A stretch of DNA of 64,000 nucleotides from Aporrectodea caliginosa (Eukaryota > Annelida > Clitellata > Crassiclitellata > Lumbricidae): the NCBI GenBank assembly GCA_020284085.1, contig JACEVL010000413.1, positions 62,001 to 126,000 on the forward strand, read 5' to 3'. The notes beneath the pieces are model-generated. The model made no database searches. It was not told the origin of the DNA and saw nothing but the letters and a program-made list of their open reading frames with translations. Position 1 is the stretch's first letter; the number at the start of each line of letters is the position of its first letter. Below are positions 9,579 to 21,260 of the stretch, piece by piece. The translations under genes and the position numbers were made by a program.

Positions 9579-12533
9579 TTATATATAGCCGTCATTCAGT
9601 CCTGGGCTACTGTTGCTGCAGTCCGCGGTGGCTAAAACAGACAGAGAGTTCCCAATCTGTAGGGCGACCGATAGGCGCTGCAGCAGATGACTGGTCTCAC
9701 GTTGGTCGCCGGTCGCTGCAAAGATCCTGCCTCCTAGTTCTCGAACAAACGTCAGTGAATCTTCATGCCAACTTCCTGAGGTTTCGACTGCAACTGGGAC
9801 GAAATGATGGGACTGTGAGATAGCGGCATATTTTGTTTCCTTATTGCGAGCTGCTTTTTCCGCTGCCGCACCTGCGTTTAGCGATGTCAAATGCTCGTAA
9901 GATGCAGCGAAAGTGTCTGGCACCGTAACATCCCACGCCAAGCAACGACCTCTGTGCCAAGGTATGATGGTGACTCCGTCAGGCCTTTTGCCGTCAGATC
10001 TGGAGAGGCCATTGGGCTCTTTGATGGCCGGTATTTTGGCTCTGGTGAAGGCCCGCCAAATCACGTCGTTGATCATTCCATGCCGCTGATGTCTTCCCGC
10101 TCCTTTGATGCAGGAGAATCCATGATGGCCGTTGGAATCTACTATGACACCACATTTGCAAGTGTGTTTTTCACACAATGCAGTGCCCAGCCGGATACCG
10201 GATGCAATTCTTAGCACCTCTCCTGACATCCGCAATCCTGCTGTTGATATGGGGAGTGCATGAAGCCAGTCTCCAGAGTGTGGCGATTGCACGGCTAACA
10301 ACCTGGCTTTAACGGCAGGATCACTAGCTCTTTCTGACAGGCCTTGAAGTGCATGCGAGATCAGTTTGCTGTCCCATTCTCTTTGTATATGAGCCTTCTG
10401 CTCGACGGGAGGAGGTGCGTTCGATCTTAATGACCACGACCCAGAAGCCTTCTCTACCAATGGATCTGTGAGCATTACAGCGACTTCGTGTAGCAGTCGG
10501 TCTTGAAGGCTTCGCGTGCCAGCGGCTGATGCCAAAAAGGCGGAAGTTGCCAGCATAACGGCACTACGAATGCCCAGACCACCGTTTCTCACAGGTAAAG
10601 ATGCCTGAATCCATTGATCGTCGCTCATGTGGATATTGAGAAGGCTACACAGACCAGTTCTCAAGACTTCGTCGAAATCGTGTAGAAGTGCTTCGTTTAA
10701 GAAGCAGGCTGACGTTCTTAAAGTGTATAGCAGCTTCGGTATACTTAAGCTGCTCCTCAGCAGGGTGAACGCGTCGTGTGGATGTAGCATCTCAAGCCTT
10801 GTTATGACTACCTCCAGAGCTTTGATCTTTTTCTGGATGGATGTATCGACAGCCTTGCCTGGTAGTAGCGGTGCTCCCAGCAATGTCAGGTCTTCAACAG
10901 CGACATTTTCAAACTCTGCGAAGGTCTGAATCTTGTTTGCTTTGTCATAACTTCTAGTAGAAGCTTCACATTTTGCTCGATTCAGCTGTAGACCATATGT
11001 GGGCGCCTGTTCCTCTATCAAGCGGATGTCGTTCTCAATTTGATCAATCGGTCCAGCAAGAGTAATATCGTCCATATATCCTACAGTCAGTGGCGTTGTC
11101 AAACTCTCTAGAAGCGGATGTATCGCCAGGCAAAACTCCAGTGGACCTAAGGGGTCTCCTTGTTGTGTGCCTTCCTCGGACAGAATGGTATGCTGTCTGG
11201 TCTGTAGCTGGGGGGTGTAGGCATAGTTGTCAAATACATATCTGTAAATTTCTGGAGCTTTTGCTGCCACCGCCTCTAACATCGAGTCTCTTCTCAGAGC
11301 ATTGAAGGCGTTCGAGAAGTCCAGTTTAACTAAAATGTGATTTTCAGGCATGGACTGCAAGTATCGTCTGGTGGCATGAACAGCAGCCTCGGCACCTCCT
11401 GATACTCCGACGCCGATTTGAATTGGTGACAGATTTTGAGACAGGTAAGGAGTGACAACATGGCAGACACACTTGGCAGCCAGCCGTCGCCACGTGTATC
11501 CTATCGTGATTGGTCTAATGCCGCCATCTTTTTTCCCAAGTGTTATTAGTCTACCACCGTACAGGATATCTGCAATGTGTTTCGGTAGCCCGCCTCTCAA
11601 GAGTAGATTGATTAGGTCAGTAATAGTATTCACAAAATCTGTGTCTGTTGTATTGGACAGAAGGTTCTTTAGATGTTGTGGTGTGAAGCCATCTGGTCCT
11701 CCGCTAGACGCTGCTGGAAAGGAAGCTATAGCGTTGCAGACCATCTTTGCAGAAACCTGTATGGCGTCAAACCTGTCTTCTTGAGGGCATGGTAGTGTTC
11801 TTCTGTCTTCGTAAGCCTTTGGGTGCTTCTTCTCCAGTTCTTCCATCACTCTAGGCGAATCTTCTACAGGAACATCATCAGAACAGAGCAAGCGAAGGGC
11901 CCCTTTGATGTCGCCATCTTCGAGCCTGCTAGATACCGCCTGGGTAATATATTTGCTTCTATCGTAGATCTTGTCATTCGTCCTAGTTCGTGAGTCAGAT
12001 GGCGTGATTTCTTTAGCTTCATCACAGAAAACCATACCACTACGCCAGGCTTCGATGCGATGTAGAATTGTCTTGCTCAAATTCCGGTTTCGACCTCCCC
12101 TCTTGGGTTTAGATAGAATTATCTGTGGAAATTGAAGCAGATCTTGCCAGTTTGAGGGGCTGTTTGGTTCTTGAATAACGGCCCTTAGGATCTTGGTAAG
12201 TACATTCCTAAAAGCTGTTCTTGCTGCTATTGGAATGTGTTTAAGCAGTGGTCTTCTAACCTTTGGATGGGTTAAAATGTCTAGTAACGGCTCACTGGTG
12301 AATAGAATTTCATCGCCATCTTCATTGCATCGGTTATCGTCAGAATGCGTTGAATGGGTTGTTTGTGAAGAGCGGCTCCCTGTTTGCAAAACACTTGTAG
12401 GCTCCTTGTCTGATCCGGGGCATGGGTTCCGACGGGGTCCATGGGAGTGTAGTGTGCCTTTAGAACGGTGTAGTTTGAACTCGTTTAAACAAACTGGGCA
12501 AACTCCAACGTCTTTTGGTGACCTTTGACTCAT
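9579..12533 (-). CDS. RLE-type non-LTR retrotransposon ORF, R2/R4-like, intact
   Basis: A single 984-codon frame encodes a site-targeted retrotransposon protein. From the N-terminus: a zinc-finger-like C12-x2-C15...H29/H31; a reverse transcriptase with DGFTPQHL (~280), LVKLDFSNAFNALRR, GTQQGDPLGP and the catalytic Y486-M-D-D489; a thumb region; then a C-terminal CCHC knuckle C792-x-C794-x8-H803-x4-C808 and a restriction-like endonuclease with K849-R-P-D852 and W867-D-V-T-V. One-ORF layout, N-terminal finger and C-terminal RLE are those of the R2/R4/NeSL group. No stop or frameshift interrupts it, so it may encode active protein. The endonuclease nicks target DNA and the RT primes on the nick. 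A likely 3' UTR with AATAAA runs to ~9490. The 5' end reaches an (ATT)n tract at ~12990. A diverged relative at 21890-22345 is flanked by ATT tracts on both sides. R4-clade membership is inferred. Confidence 0.9.
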   Translation of the reverse strand: MSQRSPKDVGVCPVCLNEFKLHRSKGTLHSHGPRRNPCPGSDKEPTSVLQTGSRSSQTTHSTHSDDNRCNEDGDEILFTSEPLLDILTHPKVRRPLLKHIPIAARTAFRNVLTKILRAVIQEPNSPSNWQDLLQFPQIILSKPKRGGRNRNLSKTILHRIEAWRSGMVFCDEAKEITPSDSRTRTNDKIYDRSKYITQAVSSRLEDGDIKGALRLLCSDDVPVEDSPRVMEELEKKHPKAYEDRRTLPCPQEDRFDAIQVSAKMVCNAIASFPAASSGGPDGFTPQHLKNLLSNTTDTDFVNTITDLINLLLRGGLPKHIADILYGGRLITLGKKDGGIRPITIGYTWRRLAAKCVCHVVTPYLSQNLSPIQIGVGVSGGAEAAVHATRRYLQSMPENHILVKLDFSNAFNALRRDSMLEAVAAKAPEIYRYVFDNYAYTPQLQTRQHTILSEEGTQQGDPLGPLEFCLAIHPLLESLTTPLTVGYMDDITLAGPIDQIENDIRLIEEQAPTYGLQLNRAKCEASTRSYDKANKIQTFAEFENVAVEDLTLLGAPLLPGKAVDTSIQKKIKALEVVITRLEMLHPHDAFTLLRSSLSIPKLLYTLRTSACFLNEALLHDFDEVLRTGLCSLLNIHMSDDQWIQASLPVRNGGLGIRSAVMLATSAFLASAAGTRSLQDRLLHEVAVMLTDPLVEKASGSWSLRSNAPPPVEQKAHIQREWDSKLISHALQGLSERASDPAVKARLLAVQSPHSGDWLHALPISTAGLRMSGEVLRIASGIRLGTALCEKHTCKCGVIVDSNGHHGFSCIKGAGRHQRHGMINDVIWRAFTRAKIPAIKEPNGLSRSDGKRPDGVTIIPWHRGRCLAWDVTVPDTFAASYEHLTSLNAGAAAEKAARNKETKYAAISQSHHFVPVAVETSGSWHEDSLTFVRELGGRIFAATGDQRETSHLLQRLSVALQIGNSLSVLATADCSNSSPGLNDGYI

Positions 12534-12995
12534 TACTTTCGATGGAAATGGACGAAAATACCCTCCGCCTTACAGTTTAGCCGGATTGTATGATTGTTAT
12601 GCATGGATGTAAGGTTTTTGAATAAAATAGTGATATTTTGTCGAGTCCTCTGAGTCAATCTACATTGTTTACAGTTGCGCCGCAATTTCAAAGATTAATG
12701 CGTTGCTATTGACAATCGTGACGTCGTAGGCTTTTAAATATGTCAGACGGCCATAGCCGATAATTTTCAAAGCGCGACTAATTGATGTTGAAGAAGAAAG
12801 TTTATCAGACTAATCGTGTCGTATCCTGAGCGGATCTTCGTCAACTAATATGTTCCTCTAACTCACGAGTCGTTGTTCGACGAGATGGTGTAAAATCCAA
12901 CCCTAACGAACATTCGATCCGCAGAATTTTAGTTAAAAGTGTAGGACATTAAAATTTTCCACCTACAACGTCCGCTGATGACGTAATAAATTCTG
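12534..12995 (-). other. Probable 5' leader of the RLE retrotransposon
   Basis: Non-coding bases between the start codon of the 984-codon frame and the (ATT)n tract. I see no other gene here; the assignment rests on position only. Confidence 0.4.
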
Positions 12996-13000
12996 ATTAA

Positions 13001-13268
<268 letters not shown>

Positions 13269-13284
13269 GGTAGAAAATATCTAG

Positions 13285-14935
13285 ACATGTTTATAATATA
13301 CCGTGAAATACCTGTAATTTTTTCGTTGTTTCTCTATTACAAAGTCCCGATGTCTACAAAACAAGACAAATTAAAAATCCTCGAAAACGATAATTGCTTC
13401 TGTCATACAGCGGCCCAACTCAAGAATTCTAGACCGGCGACGTTTGTGGTAAACATCTGTATAGAAAAATAATTGTGTTTATGTATAGCCTACTATCGCC
13501 GCCAGTTAAGTCTTACCACTGTTACAGTAGCAGTTCTTCATTAGCTTAGCCTATAGACTTTGCTGACCCTCGTAAATTGCAACTTCTGTTTTGCATATCT
13601 TGCGAGTAAATCGATTTTTTTAAACGCCATTATTTTATGGCTATCTTCGAACTTCAACGTTACGTTGTTTGCATCCGGATTTTAGCCAAAGCAACCCACC
13701 AATAGCCTATCTTTGTCACCCTTGGATTTTATCTTGCCCCTCATCACTGCTAAAGCGGTTTGGCATAACTGAGTATTTAGGCCTAGTTATTGATCGTCGC
13801 TCGCTCAGTGATTCTGCGTCACTGGAAATTAACAGATCAATTTTCCAAGGGCTTCGCTTTTACTTTCGATTTCAAATCTTTACTTGCAAGACAAACCAAT
13901 TCAATAAAATTTATCTTTCACATTTTAGGATCTAGTGAGAAGGGAAGAATTCAATTGCAAGTGTTCTCAACCGTCGTAAAAGCCTGAATTGATTTGTAAT
14001 TGGCCTCTTGAGTTCAACTATATCGTTAGGCCCCTATAATAATTAAAATTGGCTAACCTATGACGGCCCCACGGTGGCCCCCACCCATGGCATCGGAGCA
14101 ACACTGCATTTGCAAAATTCGATCGCAACTAGTTTTCACTCTAAAAATTACAGTAGAATATGTGAGCGATAATCAGCGATTAAATCATTATACAATAGTT
14201 ATTTCATAGGTAGGCCTACAAAAAGATGAACGTTGTCTTACGCTGTGTCCTCTCTAAAGAAGATTTTCTTTACGTGAAGAATCGTTATGTAAATGACAGC
14301 GCGACCCAATTTTACGGTTGAGTGGATCGGTGGCTATTATTGCTTTGACTGATATCCTGCGCTATGCATACTGATAGACTTCGACAGAGGCCTTTTCTCA
14401 GCTTAGCTAAATTTATTAGAGAGAATAAAGAGAGTGGCAGATAATTATATTCTTCTGAAGATTGATGACTCTGATGAGTTACATATTTTGCACGTTATGA
14501 CTTGTCGTAATCGTAATCGTAAACTCAATCGTCCTAAAGCGCTGCTCTAAAGCTAAGCTCAGGGCATCAGCTTATTCACGAGCGCTTATTCGTGATGTCG
14601 TATAGGGAGCTTACTGTGACTTTTTAATAGTAGGGGCCTAAACTAGTTGTCCAGTGTTGCATAATTCAGTTGAATCATAAAACGATTCATTTCTCAACGC
14701 ATTTTGCAAAGAGATGATAGCCTACTCAAAATGGTAAACATAAAAATGAGTCGCTATGACAAATTGTTAGTAAGTCAACGGTGCAGATAACAAGGGGCGC
14801 TATACGAAGCGATAGACAGACAGACGGACAGAGAGACAGAGAGAGACAGACAGAGCGACAGACAGACAGAGACAGACAGACAGAGACAGACAGACAGAGA
14901 CAGACAGACAGAGACAGAGAGAGATAGAGAAGCAA
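13285..14935 (+). repeat. Segmental duplication, left copy, block 1
   Basis: Collinear with 22475-25830 after removal of the 23645-25404 insertion. Shared landmarks: CCGTGAAATACCTGTAATTT, CACTGCTAAAGCGGTTTGGC, CGCAACTAGTTT, TGACTTGTCGTAATCGTAAT, GATAACAAGGG(G)CGCTATA and the GACA microsatellite. The block has no supported gene. It gives the empty site for the insertion in the right copy. Confidence 0.85.
14812..14928. repeat. (GACA)n microsatellite
   Basis: Imperfect GACA/GAGA run. A shorter version is at the matching place in the right duplication copy (25785-25825). Confidence 0.9.
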
Positions 14936-15215
14936 CAAAGAGAGGCCCGAATCGGGGATGAAGAATGGAAGGGATAGATGATAGCTTCTGTTTCATTACT
15001 GGTCTGCCTCCGCTATCTTTCAAAGTCGAGTGGGAAGATCGAGGGAACTAATGCATCTTAGAGCCTTTATGCGTAAATCTATGCTCTCCATATACACCCT
15101 TAATAATCCTTCGCTCGATATTATAAATACATCAGTCGCGTTAATCTTTGTCGTCAGCAACGGCCTATGTTGTCATAAGCTGCCGTTAAACTATGGATCC
15201 AGAAAAAGAGCTGTA

Positions 15216-16530
15216 GGTAGTGTTGTTTTCGTCAACGAAAACGAAAATGACAATTACCGAAGATTGAACGTTTTCGATTACGTAAACTAAAACTAAAACT
15301 AAAATACGCAGACAACTGAAACTAAAACTAAAACGAAATTTGTAGCAATAGAAACTGATACGAAATGAAAATTGATCAAACGAAAACTAAAACTATAGGC
15401 CCTATTTATGAAAAATTATTTTTTTCTAAATTTTTCTTTACTTTCTTAAATCACCATTCGTACTGTACTGCCTTGTGCATTATGTGCAAACTGTATGCTC
15501 TGCTAACATTTATTCATCTATTTTAAGATACGCGAGGAGAACGAGAACGAAATGTTGCCACTTCCAGTTTTTCTTTATTTACTTTCCGCTAAGAATTCAT
15601 CTATTTCGATTTTAACAAAAGCTGTGGTACTTTACTGCGACATGTTCACTTAATTAATACAGTAACGTCAATAGCCTCATTTGTCTCTGACTTGTAGCGT
15701 GACGAGTATCAATGGTCGGTCAAAAGACAGCCCTATTTGAGATTATTATTACTACTGTATTATAGTATCGAGCTTGATGCGACACAGTGCTCGGTTCAAC
15801 TTTAGGCTGAACACAACACTTCTAATTTCTCAGTTTAGCGTTCTTAATTATTCGTCCACTGTAGCATTATTATTTTTCATCAATCGAACTTCTACTTGGG
15901 CAAGAATTCTTTTTATCAATCCATGTTCTATTTAGCAGGAATTCTTTTAAACCAATCCAGCTTCTATTTAAAAAACAATTATTTTTCATCAATCCCGCAT
16001 CTATTTAAGCAAGAATCTTTTCATCAATCCCACTTCTATTTAAGTAAAAATTATTTTCATCAATCCGACATCTATTTAGGAAGAATTCTTTTCTTCAATC
16101 AAACTTGTATTCGACCAACGCTAAAACCAATACAATAAATGGCGAATAATTAGGAACAATTATATGCAAAATTACCAAACATCAAGTGACTGGTGGTGCT
16201 GAGACAACCAAACCCTGAATATTTAGTTTTTTTGTGTCTAAAATTTAAATGGAATTAAATAATTGGTAAAACTTAAACTGAAATTAAATTACTACAACTA
16301 AAACTAAAACTACAACTAAAACTGAAAATAAACTAAAACTGAAATAAACTTACTAAAACTAAAACTAAAATTAGCTTATTAAACTAACACTAAAACGAAA
16401 ATTGATCCATAAAAACTAAAACGAAAACTAAAACTAATATTGACACACAATAAAAACTAAAACTAAAAATGAAGACTAACAATTATTACTAAAACTGAAA
16501 CTAAAATTGAGACATAATTAAAACAACACT
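15216..16530. mobile_element. Non-autonomous DNA element with (AAAACT)n interior
   Basis: Short inverted ends (AGTGTTGTTTT and AAAACAACACT) are flanked by AGCTGTA at 15209-15215 and 16531-16537, a 7-bp (possibly 8-bp) target duplication. The flanks together reconstitute the repeat seen whole at 16620-16700, which is the empty site. The interior is mostly ACTAAA/AACGAA units and carries a second element at 15840-16157. No coding potential. Confidence 0.7.
15840..16157. mobile_element. Nested MITE with TCATCAATCC array
   Basis: Ends GTTCTTAATTATTCGTCCA and TGGCGAATAATTAGGAAC are inverted repeats; between them are seven or so units of TTTTCATCAATCCCACTTC type. It sits inside the AAAACT element, giving the order of insertion. 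Confidence 0.7.
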
Positions 16531-16531
16531 A

Positions 16532-16705
16532 GCTGTAATATGCCAAAAATAATCTTTGTCGGCGGAAACGGCCTATGTTGTCATAAGCTGGCGTTTACCG
16601 TTAAATTGCGAATCTAGAAAAAGTGCTGTAATATGCCAAAAATAATCTTTGTCGGCGGAAACGGCCTATGTTGTCATAAGCTGCCGTTAAACTCTGGTTC
16701 CATCT
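16532..16705. repeat. Tandem duplication, 94-bp offset
   Basis: The block GCTGTAATATGCCAAAAATA...TTGTCATAAGCTG occurs twice, at 16532 and 16626. A third, diverged copy is at 15145-15215. It contains CGGCCTATGTTGTCATAAGC, also related to sequence near 4515. Confidence 0.75.
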
Positions 16706-16822
16706 ATCGCCCGATATTCTTTACTGGTTATGGAGTTTACTGAATTACTTACTCCGTCATGACTCTTCTTTCGTTTTGGAGTAAAATCGTGTTTCCTCTG
16801 AGATTATAAGAAAGCAAACGAT

Positions 16823-17164
16823 TTGTTAGGTCAAAAGACTTGGAAGTTGGACTTCAATAATTATCATAAAATGAAAATGTGCAGAGGCGGCGATCAGCGC
16901 CCTCTGGACGCCACGTTAACTATTAACGACAATTACAATTCCATGAATAAAACGACTCATGATGGAGATGAGTCAACGATGGAGGAGGAAATGTCTTTTC
17001 CAGATGAAATCAACCGATCTTCATCAAAATTAAAAGCATTTCAAGGTAGAGTAAATGCCGATAACGAAAACGCAGCGAATGTAGAAGTTGCAGATAAAGA
17101 CGACAGCAGCGATGTTTCGAACGACGACTTAATTCAGTCACTTCACTTGTGGTCTTCCGGATGA
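16823..17164 (+). CDS. Acidic hydrophilic open frame, possible exon
   Basis: The frame is open for about 113 codons, but has no ATG until codon ~17 (MKMCRGGDQRPLD). It is rich in Asp, Glu, Asn and Ser (DGDESTMEEEMSF, NADNENAANVEV, DKDDSSDVSNDDLI). I do not recognise it. There is no clear splice signal or Kozak context that I can defend, and it may be chance; the composition is the only sign that it may be translated. Confidence 0.2.
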   Translation: MLGQKTWKLDFNNYHKMKMCRGGDQRPLDATLTINDNYNSMNKTTHDGDESTMEEEMSFPDEINRSSSKLKAFQGRVNADNENAANVEVADKDDSSDVSNDDLIQSLHLWSSG

Positions 17165-18015
17165 ACAACGACGTGCAGACGATTTGAGGACTGGACATCG
17201 CCATCATAATTATTATAAGATAGGAACAGGAAACGAAGAAGTCAACTATCATAGACTTCCGTATGGACCAATCAACAAACAGCCATCCAGTTAGTACGAA
17301 AAAAATAGTCATAGAAATAAACCTACTCAGCAGAGGTAGAAAATTGAACTCCAATGTAACACATGTGCTCTATTGTATTGTATTTTCGTTTATTGCATAA
17401 CTTGCTGTCAGAACGCAACAAGTAACATATCAATGCATGATTATCCAGTTATAGTACTCTAACTACGGCTAAAGTAGAACATTTCGGTGCTTCTGAAAAA
17501 TCAAATTTCAAGCATTCACTAATTCTCGTGTGCTTGAACTCATCTGAAACCGAATTCAAGTTTATGGGCCTTGCTTGACCTTCTAAAAATTCCTGATTCC
17601 TCTTTTTTCGTCAACCTGGACTCTGTATTTTTTCACACATTGACATTAGGCTCCTGTTAAACTTCTTGATATCTGTCACTATTATATCATGTAATCTTAC
17701 TGCATACGTGTCACTTTGAATTACTAAACGAATGTTATATTCAGTGCGAATTCTCATTGTCCTGTAATGAATGCGTGAAATTTGATAGAAGCAAACCAAG
17801 TAAGGTCTTAGCCAGGATTACAGGCTAGTGCAGCTGGAGGCGATGAAAATGATGATCTTAGTACGGCGTTTCAATTAAAGCAGGAGACAAGAACAACGTT
17901 GCTACTATTGTGTAGCGCAGACGACGCTGTCGCCCTCATAATATTATCGTTCCAAGCATTCAACGCTTCTAGACCAGGAACTCTGTCCACGGTGTCATCA
18001 TTCTGTCAAATCTAA
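17165..18015. other. Non-coding stretch
   Basis: No element ends or gene features seen. This part is absent from the right duplication copy between its two blocks. Confidence 0.4.
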
Positions 18016-18019
18016 ATGG

Positions 18020-18812
18020 AAAATCGTTGGTTGGCGAATTTACTAATTGTTATATTTCTAGTTATCTAAACATTGCTTCTTATTAGCGTGGCTGACCTCT
18101 TCATGAAATTTAATATCCGCTCGGCTAGCGTAGAGAGCGCTGTTAGTAGACCAGTCTAGTAAAATGTTCAATGACAATAATTTGAACAGCACTTGAGCAA
18201 ATAAAAGCAATAATTGGCGCTACAGTGAATAACATTTCATACATTTATAGTTGCCCTCGATGTTTGGAATTGAAATAGGCCTACTGCTGTTTACAAGTTT
18301 TACAACGAATGTCTTTGTTTTCAGTTTTGGTTCTATATTTCATTTGACAACGCGGATATATTGTATTCTTCTCAACTTAGCCTACATCTGGACCAATGAA
18401 CGACACCCATTGTTCTAGCCGTCGCAATAACTCTGAGAAATAAAATTCAGTTATCAAGCGCTTGTCTTGTACCGCTCTGAGCAGAGATTCTTATTTAAGA
18501 GAATTCTTAGAAACTGTCAGTTTCTAATCGAGTCATGTGACCCATTATTAATTTTGTGGACAGGACGACATTCAGCGAGATTATGCTTCAAATCTAATAT
18601 ATTAAAGTTATTGTTAAACAGATTTATTATCATGCAGTCTCAACTGCGAGCTATTAGGCGGAATGTCCACTCCGGAAGAAATCTTCCGTTGCTTAGCGTT
18701 CGCTACGCTTCTCTCTCACAGTAGTTCCCACCCCATCCATCTTCTTCTTGATCCGCCTTTCCTCCCCAATTCATTCCATTATTCTCTCCTTTTCGTCTTC
18801 CAATCCTCATTT
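18020..18812 (+). repeat. Segmental duplication, left copy, block 2
   Basis: Collinear with 26065-26288 plus 30314-30902 (landmarks: GTGGCTGACCTCTTCATGAA, CCTCGATGTTTGGAATTGAA, AGAGATTCTTATTTAAGAGA, ATGTCCACTCCGGAAGAAAT). The left copy lacks the 4.0-kb LTR element and gives its empty site at ~18243. Confidence 0.85.
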
Positions 18813-18844
18813 TAAATAATCAGAGGCGCTCTCTGAGGGAGCCT

Positions 18845-18985
18845 ATAACGTAGTGTAGTATAATAGTATAATATTGGCCAATACATTCATGTATAATTTA
18901 ATTTTACAATAACGTAGTGTAGTATAGTATAATAGTATAATATTGGCCAATATATTCATGTATAATTTAATTTTACAATAATATT
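18845..18985. repeat. Direct tandem duplication, ~70-bp unit x2
   Basis: Two copies of ATAACGTAGTGTAGTATA...TAATTTAATTTTACAATA, with a small length difference. Confidence 0.85.
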
Positions 18986-19079
18986 TGATTGTGTATAGAC
19001 AGTCGTATGCAAGCACTGTAAGTATGACATTTATTTCTTACTACCAGTTGTATGGTGAAATTATTAGATATTTAAGACG

Positions 19080-20300
19080 TTTAGTGCTGAAATACTTTAA
19101 CTTTATATTGTTAAGCCATGCTCTAACACTGTAATGGCGAGAATGTACGGAAAGCGACTGGGAAACCAATGCAGCTCATTGTTAAAGTCGTAAATATAAC
19201 CGTATGGAACACATGGCTTCCATTTATAACATGTTGCCACCAGGGCAGATATCCGTGTTGAGGTTTCAGCTTCGTCTGGACCCTCTAACCAACTAAGCTA
19301 TATAAGTACACTGAGAATACACTGTTGCTGGGAATATTAGACAGTGAAGGAGAGATTGGCCACCTGCCATCATAAGCCGGGGCTAAGAAATTGAAGTCGC
19401 TAGCACTTCATACCCATGGCAGCCTTTAAGGGACTGCTGTTCCCATAAGCTAATTTTGATTTGTTCCTGATTAGTAAAGTGTTATTTCTTAATCATTATG
19501 TCTCAAGAGTATAAAGTTTGCCTATCCAATAAAAGTTCTATGTCCGCCCACAGGAATCCTAATATTTTACTGAATATGAACTGCATATCTACTAAAATTA
19601 CTATTTTGGAAATGCCTCTGGACCAGTAGGGATGTTTGTGGGTCTGTATGTATGTGTGTGTAACAGCGTATGTATGTATGCATGTGGGGTATGTATATGA
19701 GTATGTACATACATACATATTTATATGTATGTATGTATGCAACAGGTCACAGAAGTTATGCATTACTGCTTATAACCAATGAATAGCAACAGACAAAGGT
19801 TAGCTTTATGTCACCTACCATGGGCCAGAGAATTTTTACATTAATTCAAAATGTTCATGGGACAGGATATAGGATAGGGAAAGGCTAATATTAGTTGTAT
19901 ATTTATGTTAATATAATTATTATAAGTAGAAGAAGAGCAGTCTTGTAAGCTAAACCTGAGGCAGCCATGAGAATGAAGTAGTAGCGACTTCATTTTCTTA
20001 GTCCCTGCTTATGAGGGCAGGTGGCCAGTCCTCTCCTTTGCCATTTAATATTCCAACAGACAGTGCATGGTCAGTGTACTTCTATAGCTCAGTTGGTTAG
20101 AGGGTACAGAAGAAGCAGCAATCTCACTACAAATATCTGCCCTGGTGGTGACACATTATAAATTGAAGCCATTTGTTCCATATTGTTATATTTAACACTT
20201 TAGCACTGATCTGCATTGGTTCCCAGTCACTTTTAGTACACACTCGTCATTACAGGGTTAACTATACTACTCTTGTTTCTCATTCTTTGCAATACGATGA
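19080..20300. mobile_element. Foldback element with ~350-bp arms
   Basis: The left arm (~19080-19440) is an inverted copy of the right arm (~19930-20300), roughly three-quarters identical by eye: CTGGGAAACCAATGCAG against CTGCATTGGTTCCCAG, CCACCAGGGCAGATAT against ATATCTGCCCTGGTGG, CCCTCTAACCAACT against AGTTGGTTAGAGGG. Each arm contains a tRNA-like A-box, TAGCTCAGTTGGTTAGAGGG. The loop holds a (TATG)n tract at 19640-19740. No open frame. Confidence 0.8.
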
Positions 20301-20439
20301 ATCATGTTTACTCCAATATAATTACTTTCTTACAAATATGTGCGGAATATGTTATGGTAATTTTACAATGGTTTAATTAAAAGCAATATGTACTTGTTAT
20401 TATTTTGAATTGCGTTAATATAAACTGTTTTTGATTTGT

Positions 20440-20790
20440 TAGATGGTGTTAGCTGCAACACCTTGGTCAATGACCTGGTTGAAGAACCACCTTGGGCGTT
20501 TCGCGAGGTGGAAAGGCTCACCAGGAACCCTGAAACAGCTGGCCAACGCAGGAGGCAGGTGTTGGAAGGACACCTCAGACCGGAAGAGGCCAAAATGGCC
20601 CAACGATCTCCTTACACTACCAGGAGAGGACTGGTCACCGCCTGGCAAGAGACCAAGAAACTCTAACAAAATGAACTCGCAAGAGACCGGCCGAAATGGA
20701 GAAGTTTTGTTAGAGCCTCATCGTCAGCGAATACTTGACGGAGGAGAAAGAAAGTTAACTGCAACAGATTTAGATGAAATTATAAAATAA
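20440..20790 (+). pseudogene. Possible 3' end of an RTE-like LINE
   Basis: The frame from 20443 contains KRPKWPNDLLTLPGEDW followed by a basic tail, reminiscent of the R-W-x-D-D-L...G-x-x-W-x-x-x-A-x-x-R ending of RTE-group LINE proteins. The match is short and the A-x-D-R part is not preserved. It could be unrelated. The open frame ends with TAA at ~20788. Confidence 0.3.
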
Positions 20791-20799
20791 TTATGATTT

Positions 20800-21260
20800 A
20801 GAACTGATTTAACTGTTGTTGTCTTCTCTGTGATACGATGCCTTGTGTTAGCCTTAATACAATTACTTTTGTAGAAATATGTTTATAATATGTTAGAGTG
20901 AAGTTGAGATGAAACAATATTTTATTTCTTATTGTTCAGAACTGGTTTCATATTAACTGTTCCAATGGTTGCAATTTTTGTCATTTAATTGATGGTTGAT
21001 TGAAGTATAATCCATAAAACTCTCTGAAATGGTTGTAAGACAGAACTGGTTTAACTGATCCATTGTTTCTTTGTTTTTGTGATACATTGAATGATGTAAA
21101 CTTGAATATAATTATTGTCAGAGAAACTGAAAGTTGTTTCTATGTCATGCATTAGATACATTTAGAGTTGTTCAATCCAGTCTCAAAAGTGCATAGTCTG
21201 GGTAGGATTGTGTACTTTTGAGATTGGATATACCAAATATTAAAAAAAACACCTGACAAT
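20800..21260. other. Non-coding stretch
   Basis: AT-rich, no supported feature. A short inverted pair (TCCAGTCTCAAAAGTGCATA / TGTACTTTTGAGATTGGA) lies at 21175-21230. Confidence 0.4.

Noticed and set aside
9891..12528. Several plus-strand frames of 70-111 codons
   Set aside because: Antisense shadows of the 984-codon retrotransposon protein.
14726..15023. Ser/Leu/Val/Cys-rich minus-strand frames
   Set aside because: They arise from the (GACA)n repeat.
20436..20669. Overlapping open frames on both strands
   Set aside because: At most one can be real; the plus-strand LINE-like reading was kept at low confidence.
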